Assembly: GCA_038380435.1 (NCBI GenBank)
Contig: JAWZYU010000018.1
Coordinates: 55,081,751-55,145,750 of the forward strand
Direction: 5' to 3'
Origin: Ryuthela nishihirai
Taxonomy: Eukaryota > Arthropoda > Arachnida > Araneae > Heptathelidae
DNA length: 64,000 bases
The position numbers were made by a program, and so were the translations under genes. Below, in pieces: positions 33,966 to 45,298 of the stretch. The notes under the pieces are model-generated. The model was not told the origin of the DNA, made no database searches, and saw only the letters and a list, made by a program, of their open reading frames with translations. Position 1 is the first letter of the stretch. Each line of letters opens with the position of its first letter.

Positions 33966-34620
33966 GATTATTTGCTTAAATATGAATTTCATATTTAAGC
34001 AATTTCATATTTCACTCAAATACATAGAACCGCAATCTTTTCTTATTTGATGAAAGAAAGATGATGGAAGCATGACGGTTCACTTTGATGAGAAATATGA
34101 AGAGCAAAAAATCAGACAAATTATTGAACTGAATCTTTCATGTTCAAAACTGTATCTGTCAAGTTATTAATGATGTTTATACACGTCTTCGAATATAGCT
34201 ATATCCTCTAAGTGGCAGTATTTGCCCCTTCTAAAAGTTTTAAAATGTTACTTATAATTTTCAAATTTATAAATTAAGCAGATTTCCCCTGTTGTTTAGA
34301 AACGCATTTGCTTTTTACCTGGCGCTTGCACTGTATTAGCTGAACACATACGGACAGACGAAAGCTTCTACCTCTATTCAGCGTTGTCAAACTCAATTAA
34401 AATAGGAATCGTACTTTAAAAATCGTACTTTAATGACGTAAAAATTATCGTCTTTCACAGTTCACTATTGTATTCGTGAGATTTGGATTTTGTTTTGCAC
34501 GATAAAAGATGAAAATATCATTCGCATTTCTTAAATTATAAAATTACAATGGGGCGAAAAGATAGCTTTGCCCCGTGCCTAAATAAGCATGGGGGCAATT
34601 GCCTCGTGCAAATTTGGAGC
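33966..34620. other. Unassigned AT-rich DNA
   Basis: ATATTTAAGC is repeated in inverted form at 33977-34001. Otherwise there is nothing I can name. Confidence 0.45.
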
Positions 34621-35144
34621 CTGTGATACTGGATGGTGAGGTCGCTTTGCCAACGGATATCTCCACGGCAAGTAGCTGTGTAGGGAGAAAGGGTTTAGCG
34701 ATAGTACAAGTAGTCTCTTATCGGACGTCAAAGTGTTGAGTCATGCGCGTGAGTAGGGTTGAGGAGCAAGATCTGAGGCAAAACCTCAGTGTGGGTTCAG
34801 ACAACCTGAGAGATAGTCTGTGTGACTACGTATACTAAAGGTCGGTGCATATACTAGAGGTCAGTGTGATTATATGTATCAGGCACAATAAGGTCTAGTT
34901 GTCCTTGCACCATACATCCCAAAATAATCAAACCAAATTATATGTACCAGAGGTCTGTGTGACCAATAAAATTCATATTCAGTAGTCTATGTGACCAAAG
35001 GTTATTTAGTTTGTATGACTGCATAGCTGTAAAGCAGACTCTAGGAAACGATAAATATCGGTGGCATCGTTCGAAAGTGAAGGACGGCATGATATCACAG
35101 GAAGATAGGGGCAGTAATTTATTTTATTTTTGTTATTTGTTGTC
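34621..35144 (+). other. Possible LTR/leader region of a retrotransposon relic
   Basis: Diverged copies of an AGAGGTCTGTGTGAC-like motif recur near 34815, 34840, 34855, 34947 and 34982. The composition is less AT-rich than the flanks. The region lies directly upstream of a gag-like frame. This is the position expected of an LTR and leader, but no second LTR and no proven primer-binding site are in the window, so the call is tentative. Confidence 0.35.
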
Positions 35145-35600
35145 AAGATGGACAGGGAACTTAGTAGTAAACCTAAGAGAAAGAAGTCTAAGTTAGGGTG
35201 GCGATGAGGTAGAAATTAGGTCCGAAACGTCTGAGGGACAGAAGGATGATAAGAGTCAGTTTGAAAATTTGTTAGAAGAATATGATAGAAGAATGCATGC
35301 ATTTTCGTACAAGTAAATCAGTTTCTAGGGGAAAGACAAATGAGTCATCTATATTGATAGATATGGATCAAAAATATAAAATGAGACTAACGGAAATAGA
35401 AAGGGTGAGATAAAGGAAAAGATTGGAAAGACAGGATAAGATTAGAGAGGATAGCATCAGAGAAATGGAAAGGGAAGAAAGATTGAAAGAGATAAAATGG
35501 GAATGGGAAAAAGAGATTGAAGGAGAGAGCGATGCAAAGGAGAAAGAAAGAGCATGGGAACTACAAAAATAAGAAATAAAAGCGAGATTGCAAAGCGAAC
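35145..35600 (+). pseudogene. Gag-like coiled-coil coding relic of an LTR retrotransposon (tentative)
   Basis: From ATG at 35145 a basic stretch MDRELSSKPKRKKSKLG is read. After a frameshift comes ETSEGQKDDKSQFENLLEEY, and from about 35360 a third piece MDQKYKMRLTEIERVR, then after a stop ERQDKIREDSIREMEREERL and EKEIEGESDAKEKERAWEL. Long Glu/Lys/Arg-rich helices like this are common at the N-terminus of Gag in arthropod LTR elements. That comparison is from general knowledge, with no diagnostic motif seen. At least two frameshifts and two stops are present. Alternatively it is a fragment of a host coiled-coil gene. Confidence 0.4.
35426..35491 (+). repeat. Left arm of a perfect 66-bp inverted repeat
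   Basis: It lies inside the gag-like relic, beginning GAAAGACAGGATAAG and ending GAAAGAG. Its exact reverse complement is at 35734-35799. Confidence 0.95.
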
Positions 35601-35604
35601 GGAA

Positions 35605-35733
35605 CAGCTTATTGTGCAGAGAGAGAGACTCCGCTGGTTTGGCCATGTTACCCGTATGGATAATTATAGATTGGCGAATAGGGTTATGAACAGTGTGCCT
35701 AGAGGTCTCAGAAGGAGGGTGGGACCTAGGATG
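35605..35733 (+). mobile_element. RTE-like LINE fragment (C-terminal coding end)
   Basis: It encodes QLIVQRERLRWFGHVTRMDN then YRLANRVMNSVPRGLRRR, close to the same stretch in LINE copies A (41079-41200) and C (54575-54700), then breaks off in GGGACCTAGGATG. It is truncated on both sides and lies between the arms of the 66-bp inverted repeat. Confidence 0.88.
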
Positions 35734-35799
35734 CTCTTTCAATCTTTCTTCCCTTTCCATTTCTCTGATGCTATCCTCTCTAATCTTATCCTGTCTTTC
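35734..35799 (-). repeat. Right arm of a perfect 66-bp inverted repeat
   Basis: This is the exact reverse complement of 35426-35491. It joins directly to the truncated LINE fragment on its left. The DNA outside both arms differs. Confidence 0.95.
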
Positions 35800-36357
35800 T
35801 AATACATTGGTAAACTTGTGAAACATGATTTAATTACGATTCGTATAAAGTTAAGAATTTCAAAATACGCATTCCAAACACGTGGGGAACATTTTAATAG
35901 AAAACATAAATAAATAATATAAACAAAATTCAAGGTTTGTTTCGTAAAGGTAGGTAGCTTTCATATGCTAAGATCCATTCAGTTACGTAGGAGTAAAGAT
36001 TTATTGAATCCTTTTTGTATCAGGTTTTCTGCTTATACCCAAAAGACTGATAATTACAGCGGTCACCTCGAGTCGAAGTTGATGATTACAATGTCATTTA
36101 TTCTGTTGTGTTCAGGGTAGATTTTCCAAATATATGTAAAAAACATCAGAACAATCATTCTATGCAGAATGGTAGATTATATATAACTCTTTGTATGCGA
36201 GACCCTAAGATTTTTCAATTCTCAACTTTATGTTCATTTAGTAAAGAAAAATCACTTTAATCATATGTTCGAATTGTTGCTTTTACATTTTCAGAGGAGT
36301 TAGTGTTAGGATTTTTTTTAACGTGTTTCGATATTTCTGATTTGATCACGCACGGAT
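35800..36357. other. Unassigned AT-rich DNA
   Basis: No supported feature. Confidence 0.5.
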
Positions 36358-36600
36358 CTAGAAAAAATCGAGGGGGGGGGGGGGTTGAGCAAGAAACACA
36401 ATCGAACTGGAAAAAGTGCACAGGAGGGGCTAAGAGACCAGATTTCCAAAGCAGTATCTACAATTCCACCTCCGTTTTACCTCCCTTTACGTTCGTTTTT
36501 CGTGAAATATGCATAAAATAGAAATAAGTTTAGTATATGTTTCCTAATTACGCCCCCCCCCCCCCCACACACACACACACTTCACTTGATCCGTCCTCTC
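36358..36600 (+). repeat. Interspersed repeat R3 copy
   Basis: A G-run (36371-36384), AACACAATCGAACTGGAAAA, GGGGCTAAGAGACCAGATTT, TTTTTCGTGAAATATGC and AAATAAGTTTAGT follow the R3 order. It ends in a C-run and CA microsatellite (36552-36580). A 72-residue frame crossing it is not considered coding. Confidence 0.65.
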
Positions 36601-37691
36601 AAATGCCAGACTTTTAGTATTTTTGGAAGAAATGTCCGCTTCCTGTAACAATAAAAGACATGAGAAATGCAGCGTATTAAAAGGATTAATATGCATTGCT
36701 TTACAAATTAGCAAAGAATGAACATAGCGAGTGTTCCTATGTTTAATATTTACATAGCAATAAATACTTATTAAGCATGACGTCGAAAAATATAATTTTG
36801 TTAATTTCCTCTCATCCTAAAAAATCTAAATAAATGAATGAAAACAAATAGAAATAATGTAACGCGTTCTTTTTTTCTGCTTTTCTCTTTGGCGAAGTAT
36901 AGTTGTCAACCCTTAGTTTAAACACTTGAATTTTCTCTGACATTTCCACTTTATCTGCATAAATGATTCATTCATTTTTATGTCATAAAATTTTAATTTT
37001 CTCTAACTGTTATTTTTTTAAATAATACAATATTCCCCATTCGCATGTTGGAAGCTATATTTCACATTTAAGAAATATATTTTTGTATATTTATTCTCAT
37101 GCTAATGGTTTTGCATTTACTAGCAAAATGAAACAAACGTGTGTAAGAGTCGAGATTAGCAATGGGCGAAAAAGATGTGTCTGGTGTATTATCTAAAAAA
37201 TGCAAATGTACAAATGTAACATAATCCCATGGGCCATAATTTACTTTGTTGACATGTTGAACCCTTTAACATTCATCTCGAAATCGTAGTATGAAAATTT
37301 TATTTTCATTATTCTGTCACGGAAGCGATTATATGTATCCAGTGCGATTAAAAAAAAACAAATAAAAATCCATTTAAGAAACATCTTATTCTGAGTGCTA
37401 ACATATTCAGAAGAAATTTAGTAAAATTTTTTTAGCAGGAATATATTTGAAATGTTAGAACCATTATTCTTATTGAAAGGATATAAAGTGTCCATTTTTT
37501 CCTTTGGAGCAATAATAGCAACGATTTCTTTTCAATTGTTACACAAAATTATTTCAAAGATGAAAAATGTAAGATGAGAAATATCTAAAAATATATACAT
37601 GATCAAGTTATTAATTTTTTTCTTCTATTATATCGTAAAAAATTAAAATCTTGATTATATATTGTATATTTTTTTTCTTCTATTATATCGT
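36601..37691. other. Unassigned AT-rich DNA upstream of LINE A
   Basis: No gene is supported. A 22-bp motif ending TTCTTCTATTATATCGT occurs twice, about 56 bp apart (37614 and 37670), the second abutting the LINE A 5' end. Confidence 0.5.
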
Positions 37692-40600
37692 TGGTTTGTA
37701 AATGGTAGCTAGGCATAAACTGGAAGGAGAGCTGTGTACCAATCCCCAGTGATGATGCACATAATCGGCCAAGTGTACCACCTAATGCCCGACCCCGCCT
37801 TCTCGTGGTGCAAGTCGTTAGTACCTTTCAAAAGAGATATTCTCGTTTGGAAGGGAACGGAAGGGAAGGGCTGCCAGTTCAGTATGGCCTACTGATCTGG
37901 TCATCTATAGCCACTTTTTTCTTTTTTTTTTCAACCCTTCTGAAGAGTGGTCAACTTCACAGGGTGCTGACCATTTATACCAACTAAATGGGACTAGTTT
38001 ATGGATTTGAGCTCGATTATGGATCATGGACTTGCTGCACTGGTGGGCCTCTGTTAAGGGAGAATCTGCCACTGTGTTTTCTGTTTGCTTCTGGGTTGCC
38101 AGTACTAAGTGAACAGAGGCATAGAATACCTTATATCAGCTGGTGGATAATCCTAATCAGAGGCCATCGCAGGTACCTGAACCTCACTTAGCTAGTTGGG
38201 CATCGTCAAGCATAAACTGGAGTAATGTGTCTCAGGCAGGCCATATGGCTCTTGAAAAAGTCCACTTGAAAAGGTGGTGCCTGAAGTTCCTACCAGCATC
38301 GGTGACTTCAGCCTTTAGCGGAGGAGGAAGAGGTCTTTGCCCCATGCCTGCGATCAGGGGGCTGTTTGATATTGTTGGCCCTACCAATCTCAATAAACCT
38401 AATTTCTTTAAAAATCCTACTAATCATTTTCTCTCTGCAGGAACGTGGAATGTGAGGACATTACATAGAGATTATTCTCTTGATGTCCTCACGCAGGAAT
38501 TCCAGCGCTATAACCTAGATATTCTAGGCTTGCAAGAGACCAGATGGACAGGTAAAGATGAGATACTTAAAAATAACTTTAAATTTCTCTTTACAAGGAG
38601 GGAGGATGGAAAGCATCACCAAGGTGTGGGTCTGCTTCTCAGCAGACATGCTAGTGATGCTCTTCTAGGATATGAGTGCATTAATGAAAGGTTTCTCATA
38701 GCTAAATTTCAGACAAGCATTAAAGACTTGAATGTTATCTGCTGTTATGCCCCCACTAAGGATGCTGACGAGGATGAGAAGGATAGGTTTTATGAACAAC
38801 TTCAGGATATTTTGAATTCTGTCAGGAAAGGAGATATTACCCTTGTTTTAGGTGACTTCAATGCCGAAGTTGGTAGTGACTCTGACCTTTGGGGAGGGGT
38901 GATAGGCCCTTTTGGTATTGGTAACTGCAAAGGCAATGGGCAACGTCTCCTACAGGTAAGTAAACTCAATGGATTCAGAATAACTAACACTTATTACAAA
39001 CACCGCGACATATTTAAGTACACATCGGTTTCACCTGATGGGCTGCATAATAATATGATTGATTATATATTAATTAACAGCAAATGGGCCAGTTCTGTTA
39101 GGAATACCAACATATAGGGAGGGGCATATAGGGGAGCTGAAATTGGATTTGGTCATTACCTTGTTAAAAGTGTCTTGCAGCATAAACTTAAAAAGTGTTG
39201 TGCTAAAGTTAAAAAATTTATCTTTAATACTGATGCTCTGAAAGACCCAGTTATAGCCAAAGCTTACCATGATAGGTTACTTAGTCATTATGACAGTCAT
39301 GGTATGCTTACTACTGAAGTTGAGGAAGAATGGGATCATTTCAAACAGGCTTTTTTGGACACTAACAGTACTCTTTTAGGAAAAAAGGAGCAGAAGAGAG
39401 AGAATTATCTGAGTGATAAGGCCCTTGAGCTTATTTCGGAAAGAAAGAACTGCAGAAATGTCCTTATCAATATCCTACTAGTCCTAATAGAAAGCATTAC
39501 AGAGAACTTAATAAACGTGTAAAAGATCAGTTAGCTGCTGATAAGAATGTTTGGCTTCATGGCTTGGCTGAGAAAGCCGAGGAAGCAGTTAGACAGCACA
39601 ACAGCAGAGAGCTGTACCAGAGAGTTAATGTTTTGTGTGGTAGAAAACGAACAGGTATACAGGGATTGAAGGATAAACAAGGCAAGGTTATAGAAGGTGA
39701 GGATTCTGTCATGGCTAGGTGGGCGGAACATTTCAGTGATGTTCTAAACAATGTGGTTAGTTCTACTCCCATTGTTTGCAATGATGATAGATGCATTGTT
39801 GGCTTTAATGTTGGCCCTATAACACAATCTGAAGTTAGTTTGGCTATTTCTAAACTTAAACTTTATAAATCCCCAGGGGTAGAGGAAATTACTACAGAAA
39901 TGCTTAGAGCTGGGAATGTTTCGGTTATCACTTGGATGACTGAAATTTTAAATATCTTTTATGATAAAGGCATGGTTCCTAAGGATTTTACTAGAGCTAT
40001 TATTATCCCTATTTTCAAAAAAGGTAGTCGCAGTTCTTGTGATAACTATAGGGGTATCAGCCTACTCTCTGTTCCAGGTAAAGTTCTTTGCATGATTGTG
40101 TTTAATAGAATTAAGAATCTAGTTGACATGCAATTGCGTGATGAGTAATGTGGATTCAGAAGTGATAGGGGATGTGTAGATCAGGTATTTTCACTTAGGC
40201 AGATTCTTGAGAAATGTTTGGAGTTTCAGAAACCTTTGGTGGCTAGCTTTGTTGATTTCAAAAAGGCTTTCGACTCTTGATCGTCATAATTTGTGGTTGA
40301 TTGTGAGATCATATGGTATACCTGACAAGTTAGTTAAGATAATGAAAGTTCTCTATAATAACACTGAGTCGTGTGTGAGAGTTGGTAAGGCTTGTAGCAA
40401 TTGGTTTAGCATTACATCTGGTGTTCGACAAGGGTGCATTTTGTCTCCTTTTCTCTTTAGTTTTGTTATTGTTTTTATTAGGCGAAATTCACTTCAAGGG
40501 AAAGATTTTGGCCTTAAATGGGCTGGAGATACGAAAATTGCTGCTTTAGATTATGCTGATGATTTAGCCCTTTTGGCAAATGATTTTGGTGAGATGAACT

Positions 40601-41330
40601 CTTTCATTCGAGCTGTTGATGAGATTGGTAGTAGAGTAGGTTTGGTTATAAACAGAGAGAAAACTAAAGTGATGAAAATTGGTCAGGCAGGCTGTGATTC
40701 AATTAATCTGAAAGGTTGCAATCTTGAACAGGTGTCACAGTTTAATTATCTTGGGAGCTATGTAACAGATACTGGTGATGTGAGGCATGAGATTAACAGA
40801 CGGATAGGGATTGCTGGCGGGACTTTTAAGAATCTATGGAGAGTGTGGAGAAATAGGCGTATATACCTAAAGACTAAAATTAGACTGTATAATAGTTTGG
40901 TTCTTTCTAGGGTTAGTTATGGTAGTGAAACTTGGACGCTGTGTAAACAAGATAACACGAAACTAGATGCTTTTGATTCTAGATGCTTACGTAGTATCTT
41001 GGGTATTAGGTGGTTTAACTTTGTATCTAATGATGAGGTTAGGCAAAGGAGTTTGCAACCTCCTTTAAGCAGCATATTGTGCAGAGAGAGACTCCGCTGG
41101 TTTGGCCATGTTGCCCGTATATGGATAATTATAGATTGGCGAATAGGGTTATGAACAGTGTGCCTAGAGGCCTCCGAAGGAGAGGGAGATCTAGGATGCG
41201 GTGGGCAGACAATGTCAAACAGGACCTTGTTAGGATTGGTGTGCAGTGGCCAAATGCAGTAGATGTAGCTCAGGATAGACTTGCTTGGAGAACTAAATTG
41301 CACGTCTGGTTGGACCTCCGTAACCCATGG
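37692..41330 (+). mobile_element. RTE-like LINE, copy A, full-length 5' end, lacking the tail
   Basis: A single-ORF non-LTR retrotransposon moves by nicking DNA with its endonuclease and copying its RNA there. The 5' end (TGTAAATGGTAGCTAGG) matches that of copy C, so the copy looks 5'-complete, with about 450 bp before coding. Endonuclease motifs lie in 38143-39117: TWNVRTL, LQETRW, GDFNA and MIDYILIN. Reverse transcriptase pieces follow at 39564-40148 and 40207-41154, with GVRQGCILSPFLF and YADD. The final RERLRWFGHVAR block precedes CCCATGG at 41330. There the element stops short of the trinucleotide tail seen in C and meets LINE B. The clade (RTE-like) is inferred. Confidence 0.93.
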
Positions 41331-41345
41331 CAGGTTGCAGACTCC
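38143..41345 (+). pseudogene. Endonuclease/reverse transcriptase of LINE A, broken
   Basis: The open stretch 38143-39117 carries the AP-type endonuclease but ends at a stop (39115-39117). Just after it, the usual GSDHYLV motif reads GFGHYLV, losing the catalytic Asp of the SDH triad. Linker sequence continues at 39175-39522. The reverse transcriptase begins in 39564-40148, with KSPGVEEITTEMLRAG and DNYRGISLLSVPGK. It is stopped at 40146-40148, where copy C has a CAA codon, then shifts frame near 40277 where C encodes DSVD. The last section (40207-41154) includes YADDLALLAN (the catalytic Asp pair) and FNYLGS. No start codon is certain. This copy cannot make active protein. Confidence 0.92.
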
Positions 41346-44056
41346 TTTGCCTAACCTTATTAGTTACAAAGTCAAACCACCTAATGCCCAAGATACTGCG
41401 TAAGCATCTAGAATCAAAGGCAACAAGTTTCTTGTTATCCTGCTTACAAAGGGTCCATGCTTAGCTACCATAACTAACTTTAGAAAGAACCAAACTATTA
41501 TACAGCTTAATTTTAGTCTTAGCTGTATACGCCTATTTTTCCATACTCTCCATAGATTCTTAAACGTTCCAGCGGCAATCTTTTATTTATCTATTAATAT
41601 TTTATTATCTCATGTCACCCATCACCAGTATCTGTTACATAGCTCCCAAGATAATTAAACTGAGAAAATTGATCAATAGTACAGCCATTCAAAGCAACTG
41701 AAGCACCATCTGCCTGACCAATTTTCATCACTTTAGGTTTTTCTCTGTTTATCACCAAACTTACTCTATTACCAGTCTCATCAACAGCCCTAATGAACGA
41801 ATTCATCTCATCAACATCAGTAGCCAACAGAGCCAAATCATCTGCATAATCTAAATCAGAAAGTTTAAAATCTCTAGACCATATAAGTCCAAAATCTGTT
41901 TTGCAAAGAATTTCGCATAACATAATCAATAACCAAACGAAACAGAAAAGGAGACGAAATGCACCCTTGTCTAATTCCACTAGCAATGCTAAAGCAATCG
42001 TTGCAAGACGTACCAACTCTCACACACGAGTCAGTGTTATTATAGAGAGCTCTCATTACACTAACCAACTTATCAGGTAATCCATATGATCTAATAATCA
42101 ACCACAAATTATGTCGATCAACAGAGTCAAAAGCCGTTTTGAAATCTATAAAGCTAGAAACCACAGGTTTCTGAAATTCTAAACATTTCTCAAGAATCTG
42201 CCTAAGTGAAAATATTTGATCAATACATCCCCTACTACTTCTGAATCCAGTGTTCATCACGCAGTTGACCATCAACCAAATTCTTAATTCTGTTAAGTAT
42301 AATCATTCAAAGAACATTATCTGGAACAGAAAGTAAACTAATTCCCCTGTAATTACCACACGAACTGCGATCACCTGTTTTAAAAATTGGGACAATGATA
42401 GCTGTAGTAAAATCCTTAGGAACAACAGCTCTATCATTAAAAATATTCAAAATTTCAGTCAGCCGTGTGACAACACAAATGTTCCCAGCTCCAAGCATTT
42501 CAGTGGTGATTTTGTCCACCCCTTGGGATTTAGGCAGTTTTAATTTAGAGATAGACAATGCGACTTCGTCAATTGATGTAGGGCCATCATAAAAGCCAGT
42601 AATGCATCTATCCTCATTACAAACAATGGGAGTATAAATAATCGCATTATTTAGAACATCTCTGAAATGTTCAGTTATCTAGCCTTCACAGAATCCTCAC
42701 CTTCAACCAACTTGGCATATTTAACCCACAATCCCTGTGTACCTGTCTGTTTCTTCCCACATAAAACATTAACAATCTGGTACAACCCTCTGCTGTTGTG
42801 CTGTCTAACCGCTTCCTCTGCTTTGTCAGCCTAGCTATCAAGCCAAAGTTTCTTATTAGCTGTTCACTGATTCTTTACATGTTTATTAAACTCGTTGTAT
42901 TGCCTTCTGTTAGAATTAGTAGGGTATTGATTCATATTAATCCTGCAATTTCTCCTTTCAGAAAAAAGTTCCACAGCTTTATCACTCAAATAATTTTTCT
43001 TTCCTCTGTTTCCTTTTACCCAAAAGAGTACTGTTGGTTTAAAAAAAAAGCGTTTTTAAACTGATCTCATTCTTTCTCAACTTCAGCAGTAAGCAAACCA
43101 TGATTTTCATAATGACTAAGTAGCCTATTATGGTATTCTTTGGTTATATCTGGATTTTTCAGACCTTCAGTATTAGAGGTAATTTTCTTAACCTTTAGCA
43201 CAATATTTCTTAAGCTTCAGCTGCAAGACACTTTCAACCAAGTAATGGTACGACCCAATTTCGGCTGCCCACTATGATCTGGTATTCCTAACAGGCCCAT
43301 TTGCTATTAATTAAAATATAATCTATCATAGTCATGTGCAATCCATCAGGTGAAACCCACGTATATTTATAAATGTCCCGGTGTTTGTAGTATGCCTTAG
43401 TTATTCGTAAACCATTAAGTTTACTTACCTGTAAGAAACGTTCCCCATTGCCATTGGAACTACCAATGCCAAAGGGACCTAAATCCCCTGCCCAAAGGTC
43501 AGAGTCAGTACCAACTTTAGCATTGAAGTCACTTACCAGAAGAGAAATATCTCCTTTCTTCACAGAATTCAAAGTATCCTGAAGCTGGCGGTAAAACGTA
43601 TCCTTTTCGTTTTCAACAGTCTTTTTGGAAGCATAAAAAAAGATGACATTCAAGTCTTTAATTTTTCTTTTAAATTTTGCTCTAAGAAATCTTTCATTAA
43701 TGCAGTCATATCCTAGAAGAGCATCATTGGCGTATTAGCTGAAAAGTAAACCTATACTTTAGAGATTATTTCCATCCTCCCTCTTTGAAAAGAGAAATTT
43801 AGTTATTTTCAAGTATCTCATCTTTACCTGTCCATCTGGTCTCTTGCAAGCCTAGATTATCTAGGTTATAGCGCTGGATTTCCTGCGTGAGGACATCAAG
43901 AGAATAATATCTATATAATATCCTCATGTTCCTGCAGAGAGAAAATGATTAGTAGTATTTTTAAAGAAATTAGATTTATTGACATAGATATGGCCAACAA
44001 TATCAAACAGCCCCTGATTGCAGGCATGGGGCAAAGACCTGTTCCTCCTACGCTAA
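41331..44056 (-). mobile_element. RTE-like LINE, copy B, reversed, more diverged, truncated at both ends
   Basis: Read on the minus strand from 44056: a GTCTTTGCCCCATGCCTGCA start, endonuclease remains with VSDFNAKVGTDSDLW and MIDYILINSKWA (43653-43288), and reverse transcriptase start with SKLKLPKSQGVDKITTEML (42558-42307). Then come SFIDFKTAFDSVDRHNLW and GIRQGCISSPFLF (42275-41874) and LDYADDLALLATDVDEMNSF (42016-41615). GDFN has become SDFN. Frames are broken between pieces. The last roughly 270 bp of the element are missing: it begins at 41331 within the region encoding NDEVRQRSLQP. It differs from A and C much more than they differ from each other, so it is older. Its 5' side joins a SINE fragment. 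Confidence 0.92.
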
Positions 44057-44057
44057 A

Positions 44058-44256
44058 TTGCATTCCCAGGTGGGTCAGCGTTGAGACTTATTTCCGCAAA
44101 ACTCCCCGCCGTGCGCACAGTCAGTAGGGTACACCGATGGGCTTGGAAAGACCGACGTCCGTCGGATGTGACGTTCAGTCGTGGCTCCGTGTGCGGGAGA
44201 GCCATACCCTGTGCACGTTAAAGAACACGCTGGATGGGCTTCACGGGAGGCTGGAG
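44058..44256 (+). mobile_element. Family 1 SINE fragment
   Basis: It starts within the B box region (ATTCCCAGGTGGGTCAGCG), with the head lost at the junction with LINE B. The body runs through GGCTTGGAAAGACCGACGTC, GGATGTGACGTTCAG, GGAGAGCCATACCCTGTGC and AACACGCTGGATGG, and stops at GGGAGGCT. Both ends are truncated. Confidence 0.85.
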
Positions 44257-45298
44257 CAGGAAAACGGGATTTGGCTGGAACGGTATTGCGTCTTATAAAA
44301 TCAAACAGGAAAGAGGAGAATCTCTGAAACGAGTATTTCTAGTGCGTGAATATTGAAAAAAAAAAGAAACTAAGCCAAGATCGTCCAGAAAAACAGGATG
44401 AACCTGGAATAATAGTGTTTCTCGAAAACCTTTACATAAAACTGATTAAAAGGAAAACTTTGCAATTGTGGTCCGTTTTGGCACAACGAAATCAATTTTT
44501 TAGGTTTGAAAACTATAAAAATATTATTGGAAATCAAATTGATAATAACTTTTGTTATTAAAGCATATGGAATGATAAGAATAATTGGGGTTCCTGATAG
44601 AATAATCTTCATAGAATTACCATTAAAATATTAGTAAAAATTATTCAGTTTTTTTAATTCCCTTCAGAAATCGGAAATAACAAAATATAAACCTTTATAA
44701 TATATTTTGACAGCTTATTGATCTACATTTTTGTTTGAATAATAAGTTTATAATTCAATTAAAATAAAGGCTAACTAACAAAAGGACCTGGCATCACCGC
44801 GTAAATCTGCTAGTCTGCAATATTCTAACTGCCGTACTGTCTTTCCGGGCGAACTACATGGTGACCAAGGATGGGACTTTATCAACATTGCATCTTGCCG
44901 AAGAAATTGACAATTATCACAAGGGACTAAAGAGCAATTTGAATTTGCTGTCGAACAACTACAGTTTCTTTTGCCCTAACTTCTTTGGATCAACCGCAAT
45001 TTCTAAAATACCTGGCCATCTGATTTCAAAATTTTCCCACGCTACCTCATGTTTTGTTAAACAATTCACGTCCCTAACATAATAAATAAGTTATGTCGTA
45101 AACTATTTCGAATTTTGCCTCCCACCATTCTACCCACCTGGTAAAAGGGGGCGAATTTTCGGGTGGGGGAGGCGACCTTAAGGAATTATATTCAAATGAA
45201 TGCTTGTGATGTCCCCAGTGTCATGGGCTACCTCATATACATAATTATATATCATATATAAAATATATGTATCATATATAAATATACATAATCATATA
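44257..45298. other. Unassigned AT-rich DNA
   Basis: GCCTCCCACC (45118-45127) and GGTGGGGGAGGC (45162-45173) form an inverted pair that may bound a tiny MITE. 45238-45298 is an imperfect TATA-rich tract into which the mariner-type element inserted. Frames at 44346-44612 and 44858-45082 have no recognisable domain. Confidence 0.5.

Noticed and set aside
35368..35826. 152-residue minus-strand open frame
   Set aside because: It runs through the inverted arm and antisense to the LINE and gag-like fragments. Its Ser/Leu-rich half is antisense of the Glu/Arg-rich stretch.
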